64,000 bases of DNA from Saprospiraceae bacterium (lineage in GTDB: Bacteria > Bacteroidota > Bacteroidia > Chitinophagales > Saprospiraceae): positions 343,579-407,578 of the forward strand of contig JADKAS010000003.1 of assembly GCA_016715245.1 (NCBI GenBank), given 5' to 3'. This document shows, in pieces, positions 63,214-64,000 of this stretch. Made by a program: the position numbers and the translations under genes. Each line of letters begins with the position of its first letter. The first letter of the stretch is position 1. Below the pieces are notes generated by a model that saw only the letters and a list, made by a program, of their open reading frames with translations, did not search any database and was not told the DNA's origin.

Positions 63214-64000
63214 AACATTCTCGTAACCGGTGGCGCCGGCTTCATCGGCTCCAATCTCGTAGGCGCCTTATTAGCAGATGATCGGGTCAAAAAAGTTCGG
63301 GTTTTGGATAATCTGGCAACAGGATTTCGGAAAAATCTGTCTGAATTTGAAGATCATCCGAAGTTTGAATTTCTGGAAGGAGATATCCGGAATTTTGAGA
63401 CCTGTCTGAAAGCATGTGAAGGAATGGATCTTGTGTCACATCAGGCAGCTTTGGGTTCCGTGCCGAGAAGTATTAAAGATCCTCTGACAACACATGAGGT
63501 GAATATCACGGGAACACTCAACATTTTTCAGGCGGCATTGCAGCAGGGAGTGAAAAGAGTAGTTTTTGCGGCATCATCATCCACTTATGGTGATAGTCCC
63601 GGACTGCCAAAGGTGGAAGACAAGATCGGAAAACCTTTGTCTCCTTATGCAGTAACAAAATATGTCAATGAATTGTATGCCGATGTTTTTGCAAGAACTG
63701 ATGGCATTGAATATATCGGACTTCGGTATTTTAATGTCTTTGGTCCGAAACAGGACCCTAACGGCGCTTATGCGGCAGTAATACCTCTTTTTTTTAAAGC
63801 GGCTTTAGAAAAAAAAGCGCCCAATATCAATGGTGATGGCACAAATTCAAGAGATTTTACCTTTGTGGATAATGCTGTTGAAGCCAATATTTTAAGTCTT
63901 TTTACTGACAGTAAAGAAGCCGTCAACCAGATTTACAACGTTGCTTGTGGCGAAAGAACAAGTCTGAACCAACTCTGGGACATGATTTGTGAAGTTGCTG
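63184..64000 (+). CDS. NAD-dependent epimerase, TviC/WbpP-like (partial, runs off window)
   Basis: About 272 residues visible, C-terminus beyond the window. NILVTGGAGFIGSNLVGALL, SHQAALGSVPRSIKDP, ASSSTYGDSPGLPK, YAVTKYVNELYA, RYFNVFGPKQDPNGAYAAV and INGDGTNSRDFTFVDN are typical of C4 epimerases acting on UDP-GlcNAc or UDP-GlcNAcA. Next to the TviB-like gene this suggests UDP-GlcNAcA to UDP-GalNAcA. No ATG precedes the conserved core; TTG at 63184 inside the repeat is the likely start. Confidence 0.88.
   Translation, partial: MTNHQIDKSPNILVTGGAGFIGSNLVGALLADDRVKKVRVLDNLATGFRKNLSEFEDHPKFEFLEGDIRNFETCLKACEGMDLVSHQAALGSVPRSIKDPLTTHEVNITGTLNIFQAALQQGVKRVVFAASSSTYGDSPGLPKVEDKIGKPLSPYAVTKYVNELYADVFARTDGIEYIGLRYFNVFGPKQDPNGAYAAVIPLFFKAALEKKAPNINGDGTNSRDFTFVDNAVEANILSLFTDSKEAVNQIYNVACGERTSLNQLWDMICEVA

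Overview
The window looks like a chromosomal segment of a Bacteroidota bacterium, probably near the Saprospiraceae, though I hold that family placement loosely. The signs are type IX secretion C-terminal sorting domains, promoter-like TAnnTTTG elements instead of -10/-35 boxes, a mevalonate-pathway decarboxylase next to a GYDIA-type GHMP kinase, a UpxY-type antiterminator, DUF4294- and DUF4834-like proteins, low GC and A-rich translation starts without clear Shine-Dalgarno sites.

Layout. 0-2 kb holds an ExbB/ExbD energy-transduction operon on the minus strand, followed by tRNA-Ser(GGA). 2.3-15.5 kb is mixed housekeeping: TatD, RNase H with a viroplasmin domain, three large membrane proteins resembling glycosyltransferase or O-antigen-ligase families, a GT2 enzyme, PlsC, an ECF sigma factor with two membrane or periplasmic partners, LpxD and an HMA protein. 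15.7-21.4 kb is a compact molybdenum cofactor operon: moaA, moeA, a TSUP transporter, moaD, moeB-rhodanese, moaE and a moaC-moaB fusion. 21.4-43.2 kb holds a thioredoxin-TPR protein, an OmpA/PD40 protein, mvaD and the GHMP kinase, a fused 2-oxoacid dehydrogenase E1, xth, a radical SAM/SPASM protein, RluA, a large dockerin/T9SS protein, suhB and nfu. metH follows. 47-64 kb is a plus-strand surface polysaccharide locus: a Wza-like exporter, a winged-helix regulator, UpxY, an aminotransferase, Ugd, RfbB, Wzz, a WbpD-like acetyltransferase, a WbpB-like dehydrogenase, RfbA, RibA, a TviB-like dehydrogenase and a TviC/WbpP-like epimerase that runs off the end. Together these can make UDP-glucuronate, dTDP-4-keto-6-deoxyglucose, UDP-diacetamido-uronate and UDP-GalNAcA type precursors.

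Two accessory systems are scattered through the polysaccharide locus. (1) Three S23/IVP-family four-helix-bundle genes each fill one intergenic gap. Each has G/T-rich short tandem repeats on the left and the complementary A/C-rich repeats on the right, with a different repeat sequence at each site. This is the best candidate for an undescribed element. (2) Two paralogous two-gene modules each pair a 63-64-residue protein starting MD[RK]T[FY]F with a nucleotidyltransferase-like protein. The two genes overlap by exactly 11 bp in both modules.

Caution: at least twelve single-base insertions or deletions, most in homopolymers, break ten genes including xth, nfu, rfbA and rfbB. This pattern fits residual sequencing error better than biology, so these genes are annotated as whole with the break noted.
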